A stretch of 64,000 bases of DNA from an uncultured Eubacteriales bacterium. GTDB lineage: Bacteria; Bacillota; Clostridia; Oscillospirales; Oscillospiraceae. Made by a program: the position numbers and the translations under genes. Position 1 is the first letter of the stretch; every line of letters begins with the position of its first letter. Shown piece by piece: positions 1 to 8,334 of this stretch. The notes beneath the pieces were generated by a model. The model was not told where the DNA came from. It saw only the letters and a program-made list of their open reading frames with translations, and ran no database searches. Where the stretch lies: positions 1-64,000 of the forward strand of contig UQZR01000012.1 of the NCBI GenBank assembly GCA_900545585.1. Direction: 5' to 3'.

Positions 1-27
1 CCGCATGAGGCGTGGCTGGTGACATAG
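1..27 (+). CDS. possible 3' end of an upstream gene (partial)
   Basis: The first nine codons in frame 1 read PHEAWLVT followed by TAG, and a strong hairpin terminator follows at 50-78. This would fit the tail of a gene that starts before the window. Only eight residues are visible, so the frame and even the existence of the gene are guesses. Confidence 0.25.
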   Translation, partial: PHEAWLVT

Positions 28-49
28 GGCTTCGCCCGCATAAGAAATA

Positions 50-78
50 CCCCCGGCTAGGCCGGGGGATATTTATTT
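50..78 (+). terminator. rho-independent terminator upstream of ftsE
   Basis: An 8-bp perfect GC stem (CCCCCGGC / GCCGGGGG) with a TAG loop is followed by an AT-rich tract ending in TTTATTT. It probably ends the transcript entering from the left of the window. Confidence 0.7.
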
Positions 79-169
79 CACCGAAAATATCCCCCGCGGG
101 AACCCACGGACAGGGAAACGCGTCGAAAGAGCGGTGGGGGAATTTAAGGAAATATTCATATCTTTCCTG

Positions 170-198
170 TTGCCATTTTGTAACCATTTATATATAAT
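170..198 (+). promoter_or_regulatory. sigma-A promoter of the ftsE operon
   Basis: TTGCCA at 170-175 and a perfect TATAAT at 193-198 are separated by 17 bp. The ftsE ribosome site follows about 45 bp downstream. It would drive ftsE, ftsX and the M23 gene. Confidence 0.75.
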
Positions 199-255
199 GA
201 AAGAAGCTCGAAACAAGCCACAAGATGTTGCATTTTGACGAACAGGAGCAGAGTT

Positions 256-933
256 ATGATCCGTTTGATAGACGCTGAAAAAATATATGACAACGGGACA
301 CATGCCCTGAACGGCGTGTCCTTCACCGTGGACGATGGGGAGTTCGCGTTCCTCGTGGGGCCCTCCGGCTCCGGCAAGTCCACCATCATCAAGCTGCTGA
401 CCGGTGAGGTGGTGCCCACCTCGGGCCGCGTGATGGTCAACGGCTTTTCCATGAGCCGCATCTCCGAGCGGCAGATCCCCTACATGCGCCGGACTATCGG
501 CGTGATCTTCCAGGATTTCCGTCTCATCGCCAACAAGACGGTGTACGACAATCTGGCGCTGGCCATGCGGGCCGTGGGCGCATCGCCCAAAGCCCTGCGG
601 GAGCGCATTCCCTACGTGCTGGAGCTGGTAGGTCTGGCGGACAAGGAGAACCGCTATCCCGACGAGCTGTCCGGCGGCGAGCAGCAGCGCGTGGCCATCG
701 CCCGGGCGCTGGTGAACAACCCCAGCACCATTGTAGCCGACGAGCCCACCGGCAATCTGGACCCCGCCCGCTCACTGGAGATCATGACCCTGCTGGAGCG
801 CATCAACGCGCTGGGTACCACCGTCATCGTGGTGACCCACGAGCGAGGGCTGGTGAACCACTTCAACAAGCGGATCATCCTGCTCCATGAGGGCCGCGTT
901 ATCGGCGATGGTATGGGAAGCTATGAGGTGTAA
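256..933 (+). CDS. ftsE: cell division ATP-binding protein FtsE
   Basis: FtsE is the ABC ATPase that powers the FtsEX complex at the inner face of the division membrane and controls a cell-wall hydrolase outside. The 225-residue protein has the Walker A motif GPSGSGKS at about 35-42, the ABC signature LSGGEQQ at about 138-144 and the Walker B region IVADEPTG near 160. The length is normal for FtsE. I chose ATG 256 because AGGAG lies 7 bp upstream, at 244-248; an in-frame TTG at 235 lacks such a site. ftsX starts 3 bp after the stop, so the two are translated together. Confidence 0.95.
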   Translation: MIRLIDAEKIYDNGTHALNGVSFTVDDGEFAFLVGPSGSGKSTIIKLLTGEVVPTSGRVMVNGFSMSRISERQIPYMRRTIGVIFQDFRLIANKTVYDNLALAMRAVGASPKALRERIPYVLELVGLADKENRYPDELSGGEQQRVAIARALVNNPSTIVADEPTGNLDPARSLEIMTLLERINALGTTVIVVTHERGLVNHFNKRIILLHEGRVIGDGMGSYEV

Positions 934-936
934 GGC

Positions 937-1821
937 ATGAAATATAATTTTCAATTTTTCATCAAGGAGGGCGCGGGGAACATGTTCTCCCACGGGTTCA
1001 TGTCCTTTGCCGCCATCGGCATCAGTGTGGCCTGTCTCCTCATTATGGGCACCTTTACACTGGTGGCCTACAACGCCAACGAGAATCTATCGGATCTCCA
1101 GCAGGAGAACGCGGTGGTGGCCTTCGTGGACGACTCCCTGACGGAGACACAGGCCCGGGACCTGCAAGCCCAGCTGGAAAAGGTGGACAACGTGGCGGAC
1201 TGCACGTTCATGTCCCGCGACGAGGCCAAGGAGAACTATATCGAGAAGTACGACGGCGACGAGCTGTACGGCGACCTGCCGGCAGATGTGTTCCGGCACC
1301 GATATGTTATCCATGTCACCGACCCAGATCGCATCATGGAGACCAAGACGGCGGTGGAGCAGGTGACAGGCATTGCCAAGGCCCGTGCCGACCAGGCGGT
1401 GGCCGAGGGCTTCACCACGGCCCGCAACGTGGCGAGCATCATCAGCATCGCCCTCATCGCCATTCTGCTGCTGGTGTCGGTGTTCATCATCTCCAACACC
1501 ATTAAACTGACCACATTCGATCGGCGTGACGAGATCGCCATCATGAAGATGGTGGGCGCCACCAACGGGTTCATCCGCTGGCCCTTCGTGTTCGAGGGGC
1601 TGCTGCTGGGCCTGTTCAGCGCCGTCATCGCCTTCGGCCTTCAGTGGCTGCTGTATACCGCCGTGGCCCGGGGCATCGGCACCTCCGACAGCCTGCAGAT
1701 CCTGACGGTGATCCCCTTTGAGCAGATATGGCAGCCGGTGGCGCTGGTATTCCTGGGCGCGGGCATCCTGGTGGGCGTGGGCGGCAGCCTGACAGCCATC
1801 CGGCGGTTCCTGCGGGTCTGA
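937..1821 (+). CDS. ftsX: cell division protein FtsX
   Basis: FtsX is the membrane subunit of the FtsEX complex and passes ATP-driven changes in FtsE to an extracellular peptidoglycan hydrolase. The 294-residue protein shows the family's layout: one membrane segment at about 22-45, an extracellular domain to about 165, then three more membrane segments near 170-192, 220-245 and 265-287. The stretch FDRRDEIAIMKMVGAT is typical of the FtsX/MacB permease domain. It lies directly between ftsE and a coiled-coil M23 peptidase, which is the expected partner order in Firmicutes. Confidence 0.95.
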   Translation: MKYNFQFFIKEGAGNMFSHGFMSFAAIGISVACLLIMGTFTLVAYNANENLSDLQQENAVVAFVDDSLTETQARDLQAQLEKVDNVADCTFMSRDEAKENYIEKYDGDELYGDLPADVFRHRYVIHVTDPDRIMETKTAVEQVTGIAKARADQAVAEGFTTARNVASIISIALIAILLLVSVFIISNTIKLTTFDRRDEIAIMKMVGATNGFIRWPFVFEGLLLGLFSAVIAFGLQWLLYTAVARGIGTSDSLQILTVIPFEQIWQPVALVFLGAGILVGVGGSLTAIRRFLRV

Positions 1822-1838
1822 TGAACGGAGGGAGAGCT

Positions 1839-3056
1839 ATGAAAAAAGGAAAACGCCTTCTATGCGGTGTACTGGCTCTGCTGCTGGTGCTGTCGCTGAC
1901 GGCGGTGGGTACGGTGCAGCGGGCTTATGCCACCAAGAGCGAGGAGGAGCAGGCCGCCGAGGAGCAGAAGAAGGCGGAGGAAGCGGCCCAGCGTCAGGCC
2001 GAGATGGACGAGCTGGAGCGAAAGAAGCAGGAGAAGAAGGACCGTATCGCCGCGCTCCAGAAGCAGATCGCCGACGCCAAGTCCAAGAAAGAGGACGTCA
2101 TGGGCACCAAGACCCTCCTGGACCAGCGGAATCAGCTGCTGATGGAGGAGATCGATGACACCAAGGCCCAGATCGACCTGTACGCAGAGCAGATCCAGGT
2201 CTATCAGGAGATGGAGGAGGAGCAGTACGCCCTCTTCTGTCAGCAGGTGCGCAGCGAGGAGGAGCGGGGCAGCCTGTCCTACTGGTCGGTGCTGTTCAAG
2301 GCCACCAGCATCTCCGACCTGCTGAGCCGACTGGAATTTGTCAACGAGGTGGCGGAGTACGACCGCAGCCTGATGGAAGCCATCCGCCAGACCCGTGAGA
2401 ACATCAAGACGGAGAAGGCCGCCATGGAGGAGCAGGAGCAGCTGCTGGCCCAGCAGCAGGATGAGCTGCAGAAGAAGGTGGACGAGGCCGCGGCGCTGAT
2501 CGCCGAGTACGCCGCCACCCAGAAGGGCTACGAGGAGCTGGCCGCCGCCGAGGAGAAGGAGGCCCAGGAGATCGAGGCCCAGATCAAAAAGCTGCTGGAG
2601 ACATCGGACGTGACCCCCAGCCCCGGCGGCTTCATCTGGCCCGTTACCACCAGTAAGATCATCACGTCCCCCATGGGCGGACGTGTGTCCCCCGGCGGCA
2701 TCGGCAGCACCAACCACCGCGGTGTGGACATCGGCGGCGTGGGCACCACCAGCGCGGCCCTGGCCACCAAGAGCGGCAAAGTCATCATCGCCAAGACCGT
2801 GGTGTACGGCTCCTACGGCGGCAGCGGCTACGGCAACTACGTGGTGCTGGACCACGGCGGCGGCTACACCACGCTGTACGCCCACCTCAGCTCCGTGTCC
2901 GTCAGCGTGGGCGACATGGTGACGCAGGGCGACACGGTGGGCATCACCGGCTCCACCGGCAACTCCACCGGCCCCCATCTGCACTACGAGGTGATGATCA
3001 ACGGCGTCAACCAGAACCCGCTGGACTACCTGCCCGGGTACATCGCCCGCTGGTAA
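1839..3056 (+). CDS. secreted coiled-coil M23 peptidase, FtsEX-associated (EnvC/PcsB-like)
   Basis: A predicted exported murein hydrolase of 405 residues. Residues 1-30 form a signal peptide ending near AYA. Residues about 35-255 are a charged coiled coil rich in Glu, Lys and Gln, and residues about 270-395 are a LytM/M23 domain. The zinc and catalytic motifs look intact: HRGVD (HxxxD), YAHL and GPHLHYE (HxH). Unlike E. coli EnvC, which is a degenerate activator, this protein should therefore be catalytic. ATG 1839 has a GGAGGG site upstream; the open frame begins earlier, inside ftsX. It is the third gene of the ftsEX operon, so FtsEX probably controls it during septation. Confidence 0.88.
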   Translation: MKKGKRLLCGVLALLLVLSLTAVGTVQRAYATKSEEEQAAEEQKKAEEAAQRQAEMDELERKKQEKKDRIAALQKQIADAKSKKEDVMGTKTLLDQRNQLLMEEIDDTKAQIDLYAEQIQVYQEMEEEQYALFCQQVRSEEERGSLSYWSVLFKATSISDLLSRLEFVNEVAEYDRSLMEAIRQTRENIKTEKAAMEEQEQLLAQQQDELQKKVDEAAALIAEYAATQKGYEELAAAEEKEAQEIEAQIKKLLETSDVTPSPGGFIWPVTTSKIITSPMGGRVSPGGIGSTNHRGVDIGGVGTTSAALATKSGKVIIAKTVVYGSYGGSGYGNYVVLDHGGGYTTLYAHLSSVSVSVGDMVTQGDTVGITGSTGNSTGPHLHYEVMINGVNQNPLDYLPGYIARW

Positions 3057-3069
3057 GAAAGACATATGC

Positions 3070-3105
3070 AAAAACTCTGCATCATACCATGATGCAGAGT
3101 TTTTT
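3070..3105 (+). terminator. terminator of the ftsEX operon
   Basis: A long perfect stem (AAAACTCTGCATCAT / ATGATGCAGAGTTTT) with an ACC loop ends in a run of six T. Confidence 0.9.
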
Positions 3106-3120
3106 GCGTGGAGGCGGGAT

Positions 3121-3789
3121 ATGTACGGCTATATCCGGCAGGGACGGCGCACGGCGCTGACGCGGGAGACCATCGGCGGCGTGCCGTTCTGGGTGCTGAC
3201 GGCGGGGCAGGGCCTGCTGCGGCGCCGGGGCGTCCGCCGCCTGCTGCGGCGGATGGCGCGGTGCGGCGTGAAAACGGCGGTGTTCGAGGACGATGCGTGG
3301 CAGGCCGCGGCAGCAAAATACGGCATCCGGCCGCCGCCGGTGCAGGCCCTGCGGCTTTGCAAGCTGGGTGAGCTGCTGGACTGCGTATGCCCCCGGGGCT
3401 TGCGGGGCCAGGCGGTGCGATTGCACACAGGGGAGGACGGCGCGGCGGCCCGGCGCGCCGCGCAGGTGCTGGCCCGGCGGGCGCGGTACGTGGCGCTGGA
3501 GCCCTCCGGCCAGACGGGACTGGAGCGATGGCTGCTGGCGCAGTACGGTCTGGCGGCAGGGTGCTGCGGCCATACGCCGGCGGTGACGGTGCATCTGGGC
3601 CCCGCACCGGAGAAGCTGGACGCGGCAGTGTATCTGGGACCGGACTGCGCCGCGCGCCAGCAGGTGACTTACGAGGCGCCGGGGCTGGGACCGTGGCCGG
3701 TGACGGAGCAGCTGCTGGCGGCGCTGACCGCAGCGGGGCGATGGAAGCCATCAGAAATTCATGTGGTTTCGGTGACTTCCCGCGCTTGA
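3121..3789 (+). CDS. conserved-looking hypothetical protein
   Basis: I do not recognise this 222-residue protein. It has a GGAGG ribosome site just upstream, follows the ftsEX terminator closely and ends inside the -35 box of the greA promoter, so the space is fully used. It is rich in Arg, Ala and Leu, with no signal peptide or clear membrane segment. Stretches such as VKTAVFEDDAW and KLDAAVYLGPDC could be strands of an alpha/beta fold, but I see no catalytic motif. Two overlapping frames on the same strand (3108-3371 and 3387-3848) are also open because of high GC. I prefer this frame for its length, its start site and its fit between the terminator and the promoter. Confidence 0.6.
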   Translation: MYGYIRQGRRTALTRETIGGVPFWVLTAGQGLLRRRGVRRLLRRMARCGVKTAVFEDDAWQAAAAKYGIRPPPVQALRLCKLGELLDCVCPRGLRGQAVRLHTGEDGAAARRAAQVLARRARYVALEPSGQTGLERWLLAQYGLAAGCCGHTPAVTVHLGPAPEKLDAAVYLGPDCAARQQVTYEAPGLGPWPVTEQLLAALTAAGRWKPSEIHVVSVTSRA

Positions 3790-3814
3790 CAGGCGGGGGG
3801 AAACTTACTATAAT
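3786..3814 (+). promoter_or_regulatory. consensus sigma-A promoter of greA-lysS
   Basis: TTGACA (3786-3791) and TATAAT (3809-3814) are spaced by exactly 17 bp. The -35 box overlaps the stop codon of the preceding gene. Confidence 0.85.
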
Positions 3815-3882
3815 GCAACGTGATATATTGTGCGTATTTTGTCTGTAAAGGGGCATCTTACCAGTAGAAAGGAATGTGCAGC

Positions 3883-4356
3883 ATGGCAAAAGAATTCAAA
3901 ATGAGTCAGGCCCGCTACGACGAGCTGAAGCAGGAGCTGGATTACAGCAAGACCACCCGCGCCGATGAGGTGGCGGAGCTCATCAAGGAGGCCCGAGGCT
4001 TCGGCGACCTCAGCGAAAACAGCGAGTATGACGAGGCGAAAAACGAGCAGGGCAAGCTGTATTCCCGCATCGCGGAGCTGGAGGACATTCTGCTGCACGC
4101 GGTGATCGTGGATGAGACGGAGGAGTCCGACAAGATTACCATCGGCAGTGTCGTTACCGTGACGGAGCTGGCCAGCGGCAAGCAGCTGCCGGTGTACCGC
4201 ATCGTGGGCTCCCAGGAGGCGGACGTCATGTCCCGCGCCGTCAGCGAGGACTCCCCCTTCGGCAAGGCCCTGATGGGCCACAAGGCCGGCGAGGAGGTAG
4301 CGGTAGAGGCGCCCCGCGGCGTGATCCGCTACCGCATCGACAAGATCGAACGCTGA
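3883..4356 (+). CDS. greA: transcription elongation factor GreA
   Basis: GreA rescues backtracked RNA polymerase by stimulating transcript cleavage. The 157-residue product has the N-terminal coiled-coil hairpin (about 1-75, including ARGFGDLSENSEYDEAK, which carries the acidic tip) and a C-terminal FKBP-like domain ending in GVIRYRIDKIE. Length matches the family. ATG 3883 is preferred over ATG 3874 because AAAGGA at 3868-3873 would touch the earlier codon but sits 9 bp from this one. It heads an operon with lysS behind a consensus promoter. Confidence 0.93.
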   Translation: MAKEFKMSQARYDELKQELDYSKTTRADEVAELIKEARGFGDLSENSEYDEAKNEQGKLYSRIAELEDILLHAVIVDETEESDKITIGSVVTVTELASGKQLPVYRIVGSQEADVMSRAVSEDSPFGKALMGHKAGEEVAVEAPRGVIRYRIDKIER

Positions 4357-4409
4357 ACGCAGGGCGCACAGTGCGTCCGCATTGGCAATATACAAAGGAG
4401 GGCTGCAAA

Positions 4410-5915
4410 ATGGCAGACGAAACCAACCGCAACGAGACACAGCAGCAGGACCTGGGTGAACTGCTGCGCATCCGCCGTGAGAAGCTCAAGGCCCTGCAGG
4501 ATGAGGGCCGCGACCCCTTCCAGATCACAAAATTCGACGTGACGCACCACACCCAGGACATCAAAGACAACTTCGACGCCATGGAGGGCACCGAGGTATC
4601 CGTGGCCGGCCGCCTCATGAGCAAGCGCGGCATGGGCAAGGTATCCTTCTGCGATCTGCAGGATAAGACCGGCCGCATCCAGATCTACGCCCGCAAGGAC
4701 GAGATGGATGAGGACAACTATAACCGCTTCAAGAAATACGACATCGGCGATATTGTGGGCGTCAAGGGCGAGGTGTTCCGCACCCAGCGGGGCGAGATGT
4801 CCGTCCGCGCCAGGGAGATCACGCTGCTGAGCAAGTCTCTGCGCCCCCTGCCCGAGAAGTTCCACGGCCTTACCGACAAGGAGATCCGCTACCGTCAGCG
4901 GTACGTGGACCTTATCATGAACCCCGAGAGCAAGCGTAACTTCGAGATCCGCAGCAAGTTCGTGGCCTATCTGCGCCGCTATCTGGATGGTCTGGGCTTC
5001 ATGGAGGTGGAGACGCCGGTGCTGAGCCCCATCGCCGGCGGCGCCAACGCCCGTCCCTTCATCACGCACCACAACGCCCAGGACATCGACATGTACATGC
5101 GCATCGCCACGGAGCTGCACCTGAAGCGCCTGATCGTGGGCGGCATGGAGCGCGTCTACGAGGTGGGCCGCATCTTCCGCAACGAGGGCATGGACACCAA
5201 GCACAATCCGGAGTTCACCACCTGCGAGCTGTATCAGGCATTCACCAATCTGGACGGCATGATGGACATTCTGGAGGGTATCCTCTCCGGCGCCGCCAAG
5301 GAGATTCTGGGTACCTACCATGTCCAGTGGCTGGGCCACGAGATCGACCTGACCCCCAGCTGGCAGCGCGTGACCATGGCGGACGCCGTGAAGAACGTCA
5401 CCGGCGCCGACTTCATGGCCTGTGTCGGCGACGCCGACAAGGGCGTGGAGCTGGCCAAGAGCGTGGGCGTGGACATGGACGGCGTGCCCCATACCTGGGG
5501 CAACGCCCTGTACGAGACCTTTGACCAGAAGGTGGAGGAGACGTTGATCCAGCCCACCTTCATCACCATGTACCCCGTGGAGGTCAGCCCGCTGGCCAAG
5601 CGCAGCCCCGAGCAGCCCGCCCTCACCGAGCGGTACGAGATGTTCATCTGCGGCTGCGAGATGGGCAACGCCTTCAGCGAGCTGAACGACCCCATCGACC
5701 AGTACGAGCGCTTCAAGGCACAGGCCGAAAAGCGCGCCAACGGCGATGAGGAGGCCGACATGATGGACGAGGACTTCGTCATGGCGCTGGAGTACGGCAT
5801 GCCCCCCACGGGCGGCCTGGGCTTCGGCATCGACCGGTGCAGCATGATGCTCTGCGGTACGGATTCCATCCGCGACGTCATCCTGTTCCCCACAATGAAG
5901 CCATTGGACAAGTAA
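4410..5915 (+). CDS. lysS: lysyl-tRNA synthetase, class II (3' end is an integration site)
   Basis: It charges tRNA-Lys with lysine in the cytosol. The 501-residue protein has the N-terminal OB-fold anticodon-binding domain (about 55-150) and a class II catalytic core with motif 2 (FRNEGMDTKHNPEF) and motif 3 (GGLGFGIDR). ATG 4410 has AAAGGAGGG upstream. The last nine codons lie in a 30-bp repeat that recurs at 19713-19742, so the tail is now supplied by an integrated element. The encoded end (TMKPLDK) is unchanged, but the codons ACA and CCA replace the ACC and CCG seen in the displaced copy. Confidence 0.96.
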   Translation: MADETNRNETQQQDLGELLRIRREKLKALQDEGRDPFQITKFDVTHHTQDIKDNFDAMEGTEVSVAGRLMSKRGMGKVSFCDLQDKTGRIQIYARKDEMDEDNYNRFKKYDIGDIVGVKGEVFRTQRGEMSVRAREITLLSKSLRPLPEKFHGLTDKEIRYRQRYVDLIMNPESKRNFEIRSKFVAYLRRYLDGLGFMEVETPVLSPIAGGANARPFITHHNAQDIDMYMRIATELHLKRLIVGGMERVYEVGRIFRNEGMDTKHNPEFTTCELYQAFTNLDGMMDILEGILSGAAKEILGTYHVQWLGHEIDLTPSWQRVTMADAVKNVTGADFMACVGDADKGVELAKSVGVDMDGVPHTWGNALYETFDQKVEETLIQPTFITMYPVEVSPLAKRSPEQPALTERYEMFICGCEMGNAFSELNDPIDQYERFKAQAEKRANGDEEADMMDEDFVMALEYGMPPTGGLGFGIDRCSMMLCGTDSIRDVILFPTMKPLDK

Positions 5916-5916
5916 A
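5887..5916 (+). repeat. attL: left direct repeat, end of lysS
   Basis: Thirty bases starting TCCCCAC and ending TTGGACAAGTAAA match 19713-19742 with two differences. The repeat includes the lysS stop codon. Confidence 0.88.
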
Positions 5917-5972
5917 ACACAATATGTAGTGCCTGATGGAAGCGGACAGCACAAGATGAAGTAAAAGGGGCT

Positions 5973-6000
5973 TACAACTACAACTTTTTTACAACTTTTG
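5973..6000 (+). repeat. TACAACTTTT repeats, likely integrase arm sites (left)
   Basis: Tandem copies of TACAAC(TTTT) lie between attL and the integrase gene. The same motif is present three times at 19556-19587 near the other end. Short direct repeats at both ends are typical arm-binding sites for Tn916-family integrases. Confidence 0.6.
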
Positions 6001-6034
6001 CTTGAAACCAGACGACACCAGACGGGCCAAAATG

Positions 6035-6076
6035 AAGGGCAAATCCGCGTTTGAGATGCGGATTTGCCCTTTTTTG
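6035..6076. terminator. element-encoded terminator after lysS and int
   Basis: A 14-bp perfect stem (AAGGGCAAATCCGC / GCGGATTTGCCCTT) is flanked by A-rich and T-rich tracts on either side, so it can act on both strands. It replaces the original lysS terminator, now at 19750-19785, and also sits just past the integrase stop. Confidence 0.8.
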
Positions 6077-6082
6077 TAATTT

Positions 6083-7312
6083 TCACATCAGCACCAAATT
6101 GCCCTTGATCACTTCTGCTTTTTCCTTCATGTTTTCCTGCGTGATATGGGTGTAGATGTCCATGGTGGTGGAGAAATCAGCATGTCCCATTACTTGCTGG
6201 ATGAACTTAATGTCGTTTGTGCTCTCGCAAAGTCTGGTGCAGAAGGTGTGCCGTAAATTATGTACGCTGAAATGAGGCAATAGACTCGGCTCACGGTCTT
6301 CCAATTCTGCTTGATCCATTTCTTCGGCGTTGTAGGCGATGGAGATGCGCTCAATGGCCCGGTTGATGTTGTGGGCACTGAGAAAGTAACCAGAGCGGTT
6401 TCGGAAGATGAAACCATGATATCCATTCATCACGAGATCCTCCGGATACAAGGCGTCCATCACTTCAATCAGCGCACGGAGCTGTTCGGCAACCTCCGGA
6501 TACAGGATGGGAATAGTGCGAGTACCGCTTGCCGTTTTGGGAGTAGTAATGTGAAAGTCTGCTTTCCCATCAATGACCCGATAAATCAAGTTATGATTCA
6601 CGGAGATAGTGTTGTTCTCCAGATCCACATCGTTTTTGGTTAACCCAGTACACTCTCCCACACGCAGTCCCGTACCAAGCAGCACGACCATGACGGGCAG
6701 CCAGTGACTATACATCGGCGATTTGGAAATGAAGCGCAGGAAGTTCTTCTGCTGCTCCTTGGTCAACGCAATCCTTGTTTTTGCAGGCTTTCCGCTTCCC
6801 TCGGATTTTAGAGAACGGTAAACACCCTTGCTGGGGTTCTTTCGGATATAGTCATCATCGACTGCCAATTCAAGTGCGGGATGAACCAGATTATTGATGC
6901 TTTCCAGCGAGTTGATTGCAAAGCCCTTTTTCAAAAGCTTAGTGTAAAATGTCAGGATATCACTTTTACGAATATTGGGCAGCGGAGTGTTAGCAAATGG
7001 CTCGTCCTTAATATAACTGCTCCAAAGGTATTCGTAATTTGCCCGCGTGGAAGCCTTCAACTGGAGTTTCGTATCCATGAGAACTTTGAACATGTCATTT
7101 AGGGTGATTTTCATGGCCTCTTGGGTACGAACGCCGTCATCGGCATCTTTCGTGAGTTGCTTTTCTTTTGCGCGAAGAGCGGCTAAGTCAGTATCGTAAA
7201 TGTACTTTTTCTTTTTCCCCAGCATATAGACAAACATATAGTTGCCGTCTGAACGCTGGGTTTCGCCTGGCCGGAGATTGCGGCCTTTGTTGTCTTTTCT
7301 AATTTTGGGCAT
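6083..7312 (-). CDS. int: tyrosine integrase (Tn916 type)
   Basis: A site-specific recombinase of 409 residues that would catalyse integration at, and excision from, the lysS tail. The N-terminal ~60 residues resemble an arm-type DNA-binding domain, the core-binding domain spans about 70-170, and the catalytic domain follows. The catalytic residues are all present: Arg217 (GTGLRVGE), His351 and Arg354 (HNLRHTF), His377 (GHADFST) and the nucleophile Tyr387 (IYTH). It ends 170 bp from attL, as expected for an integrase beside its own attachment site. It appears intact. Confidence 0.93.
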   Translation of the reverse strand: MPKIRKDNKGRNLRPGETQRSDGNYMFVYMLGKKKKYIYDTDLAALRAKEKQLTKDADDGVRTQEAMKITLNDMFKVLMDTKLQLKASTRANYEYLWSSYIKDEPFANTPLPNIRKSDILTFYTKLLKKGFAINSLESINNLVHPALELAVDDDYIRKNPSKGVYRSLKSEGSGKPAKTRIALTKEQQKNFLRFISKSPMYSHWLPVMVVLLGTGLRVGECTGLTKNDVDLENNTISVNHNLIYRVIDGKADFHITTPKTASGTRTIPILYPEVAEQLRALIEVMDALYPEDLVMNGYHGFIFRNRSGYFLSAHNINRAIERISIAYNAEEMDQAELEDREPSLLPHFSVHNLRHTFCTRLCESTNDIKFIQQVMGHADFSTTMDIYTHITQENMKEKAEVIKGNLVLM

Positions 7313-7369
7313 AAATTGATACCTCCCGATGGTTGGTGTGCTGTTGCGCCCCTGGTGGGCAGGATTCTG

Positions 7370-7570
7370 TCAGCATGAAATCTCGTAAAGATATTCCTTT
7401 ACGCGCTGAACGCTCCAAAGGACACGAGAATTCATGGTGATGCGAGCATGGGCAAGGTCGCCGATCTGAACGGCAGTGTGCCGCCCGCAGTCGAGCAGCT
7501 TGCAGAGCGATTCCGTATCTACCGCCAAGCACTGCTCAGGCGAAAGGTCATTGGGTTTTCTTTTCTCCAT
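7370..7570 (-). CDS. small helix-turn-helix protein, excisionase candidate
   Basis: A 66-residue protein directly upstream of the integrase and on the same strand, with AGGAGGG 6-7 bp before its ATG. The segment TESLCKLLDCGRHTAVQIGDLAHARI reads as a MerR/excisionase-type helix-turn-helix, followed by a short wing (SRVLWSVQRVKEYL). Size, position and fold fit the Xis that directs the integrase towards excision. That function is inferred from context. Confidence 0.68.
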   Translation of the reverse strand: MEKRKPNDLSPEQCLAVDTESLCKLLDCGRHTAVQIGDLAHARITMNSRVLWSVQRVKEYLYEISC

Positions 7571-7987
7571 AATTGCCCTCCTTTATTTGCAATTACATAT
7601 ATCCTCTACTGTTTGTAGGGAAAGGTTTTCAACAAAAACAATGAAGTCATTCAAATTTATCGGGAAGTATCAGGTCTCTTCCAAAGGCCATTTCCTGCGC
7701 CGGGTTTTTCCGCCGCGTATTTTCAGGCAACTGCTGTGCAGCATTTCAGTCGTGGGCGTGCTCCATGCAGTCATCACACACTATCCACGACCCCTGTATA
7801 ACTCCAATGGAAAAGGTTATGGGGGTTGTCAAGGTACAAAAGGCGAACAGACAGGCAGTGGAACCACACGCCATGTCTATACGCTTTATATATAGGGACG
7901 GAACGAGTTGAATTCTGCAGATTCCTATTTTTTATTCTCAGACAGATACGAAGAAACAATTAAGACGCTATATGTAGACAACAATAC
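7571..7987. other. gene-free stretch upstream of int/xis and the leader RNA
   Basis: I find no convincing gene here. The open frames are short, lack ribosome sites and have no recognisable motifs. The sequence separates the leftward int-xis pair from the rightward leader and YqaJ gene and should hold the leftward promoter. Confidence 0.5.
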
Positions 7988-8016
7988 TTGACTAATACTA
8001 TATATTGTGCTAAACT
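7988..8016 (+). promoter_or_regulatory. candidate promoter of the YqaJ-gene leader
   Basis: TTGACT (7988-7993) and TAAACT (8011-8016) are spaced by 17 bp. The -35 matches the consensus in five of six positions and the -10 in four. It lies just ahead of a string of hairpins. Confidence 0.45.
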
Positions 8017-8039
8017 TGCTTTGTAATTGATTTTTGTGC

Positions 8040-8275
8040 GCTTCCCGTATGGGATACAGACATAAGTTCTGTACCGCAGGCCAAAAGCCCGCATTGCACA
8101 CGCAGTTAAGATTGTACTTGTGCCAGTAGTATTACTGCGCCCGTATGGGTCGGTATATTACTGGCTTTTTCTATTTTCAGGGAATGCCCATTCCCTATTG
8201 GCGAGGATGACTTTGGTTCACAGGTTGCTGTGGACAGCAGGCGTATGCCGCAGTCAACCTCGCTTATTTTTTTGC
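8040..8275 (+). ncRNA. structured leader with several hairpins, possible attenuator
   Basis: At least four stems follow one another before the first gene: TACAGA/TCTGTA (8055-8073); a 10-bp stem GCCAGTAgTA/TAtTACTGGC (8122-8165) followed by TTTTTCTATTTT; AGGGAAT/ATTCCCT (8179-8196); and GCGAGGaTGACT/AGTCAaCCTCGC (8201-8263), which encloses two smaller hairpins and ends in TTATTTTTTT. The motif CCCGTATGGG occurs twice (about 8044 and 8140). Two of the stems look like terminators, so the region may control read-through into the YqaJ gene. I cannot assign a known RNA family. Confidence 0.5.
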
Positions 8276-8334
8276 CCAAATGCCGGAAACGGCTTTGAGG
8301 ATATATCAAAAATCAGAAAGGCAGGTATGCAAAT

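Noticed and set aside
1860..3071. 403-codon open frame opposite the M23 gene
   Set aside because: Leu/His/Gly-rich shadow of a coiled-coil gene.
4329..6086. 585-codon open frame opposite lysS
   Set aside because: Antisense shadow of lysS with a repetitive His/Leu/Val composition.
7622..7895. Open frame in the gap upstream of the leader RNA
   Set aside because: No ribosome site, and the Arg/Ser/Pro composition is typical of non-coding sequence.
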